A DNA stretch of 14,803 nt. It comes from B75-G9 sp964564905 (GTDB lineage Archaea > Hadarchaeota > Hadarchaeia > Hadarchaeales > Hadarchaeaceae). The stretch's first letter is position 1. Each line of letters opens with the position of its first letter. Location: NCBI GenBank assembly GCA_964564905.1, contig CAZMCI010000027.1, positions 1 to 14,803 of the forward strand, written 5' to 3'. Positions 13,101 through 14,803 of this stretch are shown here, one piece after another. The position numbers and the translations under genes were made by a program. Under the pieces are notes generated by a model. That model was not told the origin of the DNA and did not search any database. It was given only the letters and a program-made list of their open reading frames with translations.

Positions 13101-14803
13101 TGTGCTCAGGGCCACAGGAGATTCGCCCTCGGATTACCAGCCCTCCGGCGACCTCTACATCGGCTACCACCGAAACAACCCCTCGGACCCGATTTTTCTG
13201 ACCTTCAACGGGGTAATAGACGAGGTGCGGATCAGAAGGGGGGCGCTCAGCGATGAGGAGGTGGCAGCGGGTGGCACGTGGGCTCAGGTCGGCAGCTGGG
13301 ATGACCAGTACGATAACTACTCGTGGGGAGAAAACATAGATACGAGCACATTTGGAGTCGTGAAGCTGTCCAAAATAGGGAACCGCCCCCCCACAGCGGA
13401 CTTCACGTACTCACCTCGGCTGCCAACCGTCGAGGACAACAACAACGCGGTGCAGTTTACGGACCTCTCCACGGATCCCGACGGAACCGTAACGAGCTGG
13501 CTGTGGGATTTTGGAGACGGATCGACTTCCACGGAGCGGAACCCGGTTCACGTTTACGAGCGTGATGGGATATACGACGTCACGCTCACGGTGACCGATG
13601 ATAGCGGGGCGACCGATGGGATGTCCGATGTGCTCACGGTTTACTGGAGGACGCAGACGTTTCAGGATTTTGAGGAGAACAACGGCACTCCGGACATCTA
13701 TTACTACGACGCGTGGAGCGCTAGTCCTGAGTTTGAAGTATCCGAGGTGTACGAAGGGAGCAGATCCGTGAAGATGCACGCACACGGAGGAGCTGGCGGA
13801 AGTCACGGCGGCACGATAGGGATCACGGTCGCAGATCCATCCGCGCAGATCAATCTCCAGAACGCGGACTCCCTCTTCATGTGGGTGATGGATACCCAGG
13901 GGAACAACACCCTAGAACTGAGGCTCAGGGACACCACAGGGGTATTCGGCCCGTGCTGGTGGTCAAATGACCATCCCGCCCTCGGTGCGAGCGGCATCGC
14001 GGTGAAGGACGAGTGGACGCTGATGGCATGGGATCTAAGCCGGTACACGGGGACGGACAAGAGCAGGATAGTGGGGATCGAGCTGTATGAGTGGTGGGAC
14101 GGAGACTATTACTTTGACGACATCCGGGTGGGTATAGGTAGCGGATTCACCGTGACGTCGGATGAACAACTGGGGAGGTTTCAAGACGGGGGAAGCGCCG
14201 ATATCGAGGTGGACGTGGAGGGAGTGGGGGTATACGATGAGGAAATCGAGCTGAGCTGTGTCGACCTTCCAGAGGGGGTGACGGCGGACTTTTCCGTGGT
14301 GAGCGGAAAGCCGGGTTTCAGCTCCACCATGCATCTGGAGGTCTCACCGGATACGGCACCGGGCGTCTACCCGCTCCGTATATTCGGGATCGGTGCCGAC
14401 GGAAAAGTCAGGTACTGCACTTATACGCTGGTGGTTGGGGAGAAACCTTTTCAGGATTTTGAGGAGTCGAACGGCACACCGGAAAATTACACGTACGAGG
14501 TGTACTACACCACGAGGGAGTTTGAGCATGTCACGGTTCACGGTGGGACCAGATCTCTGGAGGTGCAGACCCGGGCCGCCGCCGATGGGGGCTGGGGCCA
14601 GCATGGAGGGACTTTTGGAGTATATGCTGCCTCCCCAACCGGATACCTGAACCTGGAAAATGCAGCCACAGTAATTCTGTGGATCTACGACACCCAGGGA
14701 AACAACACGGTCGAGCTGACGGTCAGGGACGCGGAGAATCGTTCATTCAACTACGGGTACTCTCCCAACAAGTCGGTCAAGGGAAGGTGGACCATGCTGA
14801 TGT
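10162..14803 (+). CDS. Giant secreted GH2-family glycosidase with multiple accessory modules (3' truncated)
   Basis: The open frame runs 1,547 codons to the window edge without a stop. A hydrophobic export segment (about 16-38) is followed by the GH2 sugar-binding domain (79-253; GGIYRDIYLE), a GH2 Ig-like domain (255-390) and the TIM barrel (393-694). The barrel holds the catalytic acid/base in TTNEAD (Glu517) and the nucleophile in IIASEMG (Glu614), plus NFIRTAHYPNHP, so it should be active. After these come an Ig-like domain (696-790), a LamG/concanavalin-like domain (about 813-1034), a PKD domain (1074-1160; SWLWDFGDGS), a binding-like module starting FQDFEENNG (about 1167-1322), an Ig-like spacer (1325-1425) and a second copy of that module (FQDFEESNG, from 1429) cut by the edge. 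GH2 includes beta-galactosidases, glucuronidases and mannosidases; the substrate cannot be told here. ATG 10162 is the only ATG between the upstream in-frame stop (10042) and the hydrophobic segment. Whether a dockerin follows is unseen. Confidence 0.9.
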   Translation, partial: MSCRTLSAKFHISKKLAEVFLFLACLVSCLVWFAQPVAPASDIATLEPCMELRTVNGVDVPFQNGVPYPSFEVQKTRTVKDLGGTWKFKSLPSTDSEINKSLSARDSAALPLLEADGYHAKDFDDGSWEEVELPRCENPIGQPVDENVYWYRRTISGISDMKGKYVKLVLLGANYVTDVWVNGEYVGWHEGGFTSFLFDISNLLNYDDSDVIAIRVHNIPWDSRSNQMDIMPYQTCDFRNYGGIYRDIYLEAVENLNIARVDVKPSIRVEGGEPVEDAGHIDVTVVVHNHGSDTRDATVSLSVYGTRVDENNLLDPAPEAIMNRDAPVQTTGTLVKSTAVSAGDVAALSFSIDLSGIRLWTPEDPSLYVVEATLNDGGDVFCTQFGIREIAVDGSYPRLLLNRVPTFLAGAARHESMPDVFRKFTRDQMENLERDFRLLKEANVNFIRTAHYPNHPFLYVLADRMGFMVWEEMAATWFIDSAFEVHAERGTARQMWLEMIYRDYNRPSIIIWSTTNEADIHQPEPAPGISHRYRFNEEMKELAERVDGTRLVTQATFWNVDPTWEVDDVLGINEYQGVFYYPWAPTIGDYYYPTRAALKRSHEAQPRKPIIASEMGMWSTELMLWTSEQSRCFVDTFRALDEKPYVAGTTWWCMFDWWQAPGTAQTMGAITWDRSFKKDVYYRIQEAYENSWTRPWVKILSPSDGDLLEGLVEIRALAEDFRGERPGVESVEFSIDGGPYQTLTPGEENVWSCQWDSSSVPDGEHELAVRVVDHDGQTKLHSISLVTTNSFAWHQTDWSGGQVPGRYEADDNTVGLWRFERLRHDVVEDNSGAGHHGIATGVELVEGKFGLGLKLENSEMDTGAAPSVKIPYDEDLNFVSGDFTVQLWVKPDIDYPARDNLASAKGWRLFVRQDNRVNGDWWDGCWWIGYDEWWDELSFVVRNAEGGENKVAYRFSLEAGRWYNITGVKDGPVLKLYVDGVLRATGDSPSDYQPSGDLYIGYHRNNPSDPIFLTFNGVIDEVRIRRGALSDEEVAAGGTWAQVGSWDDQYDNYSWGENIDTSTFGVVKLSKIGNRPPTADFTYSPRLPTVEDNNNAVQFTDLSTDPDGTVTSWLWDFGDGSTSTERNPVHVYERDGIYDVTLTVTDDSGATDGMSDVLTVYWRTQTFQDFEENNGTPDIYYYDAWSASPEFEVSEVYEGSRSVKMHAHGGAGGSHGGTIGITVADPSAQINLQNADSLFMWVMDTQGNNTLELRLRDTTGVFGPCWWSNDHPALGASGIAVKDEWTLMAWDLSRYTGTDKSRIVGIELYEWWDGDYYFDDIRVGIGSGFTVTSDEQLGRFQDGGSADIEVDVEGVGVYDEEIELSCVDLPEGVTADFSVVSGKPGFSSTMHLEVSPDTAPGVYPLRIFGIGADGKVRYCTYTLVVGEKPFQDFEESNGTPENYTYEVYYTTREFEHVTVHGGTRSLEVQTRAAADGGWGQHGGTFGVYAASPTGYLNLENAATVILWIYDTQGNNTVELTVRDAENRSFNYGYSPNKSVKGRWTMLM

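Noticed and set aside
1..14803. CRISPR arrays, tRNA or rRNA genes
   Set aside because: I saw no regularly spaced direct repeats and no tRNA or rRNA signatures; the only direct repeats noted are the 21 bases around the assembly gap.

Overview
The window reads as a draft archaeal (euryarchaeal-type) scaffold. The signs are TATA-box promoters placed so close to start codons that transcripts would be leaderless or nearly so, Shine-Dalgarno GGTGA/GAGTGA motifs at internal operon junctions, T-rich stretches at gene ends, and secreted proteins built from PKD, cohesin and dockerin modules. I cannot name the lineage. A run of exactly 100 N (5338-5437) marks it as a scaffolded draft, probably metagenomic.

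Layout. (1) 1-107: a GC-rich hairpin and a promoter. (2) 120-2102: a two-gene unit, a sugar-type solute-binding protein with no signal peptide followed by a ParA/MinD-like ATPase with an altered switch I. (3) 2197-6211: a two-gene operon. The first gene is a secreted protein with two carbohydrate-binding-like modules, PKD, cohesin and dockerin. The second is a cohesin protein with a transmembrane anchor and a cytoplasmic tail, interrupted by the N run. (4) 6229-6870, minus: a winged-helix protein. (5) 6997-7825: a frameshifted PKD-cohesin-dockerin pseudogene. (6) 9740-7871, minus: a second, inverted two-gene operon of the same logic, with a carbohydrate-binding-like/cohesin/dockerin protein followed by a small membrane-anchored cohesin. 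(7) 9783-10110: a gene-free stretch that looks like the 3' end of an IS200/IS605-type tnpB with its terminal hairpin. (8) 10162 to the window end: a very large secreted GH2 glycosidase with many accessory modules, cut off by the window.

How the genes may work together. The two operons repeat one design: an adaptor carrying both a cohesin and a C-terminal dockerin, then a membrane-anchored protein carrying one cohesin. Cohesin-dockerin pairing is the assembly principle of bacterial cellulosomes. Here it would tether glycan-binding adaptors to the cell surface, and because each adaptor has both halves, adaptors could also chain together. The GH2 enzyme is a plausible polysaccharide-degrading client, but its C-terminus, where a dockerin would be expected, lies outside the window. 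The solute-binding protein and ATPase suggest a sugar-related cytoplasmic function, but no link to the surface proteins is shown by the sequence. Domain identities come from motif recognition by eye; all binding specificities are inference.
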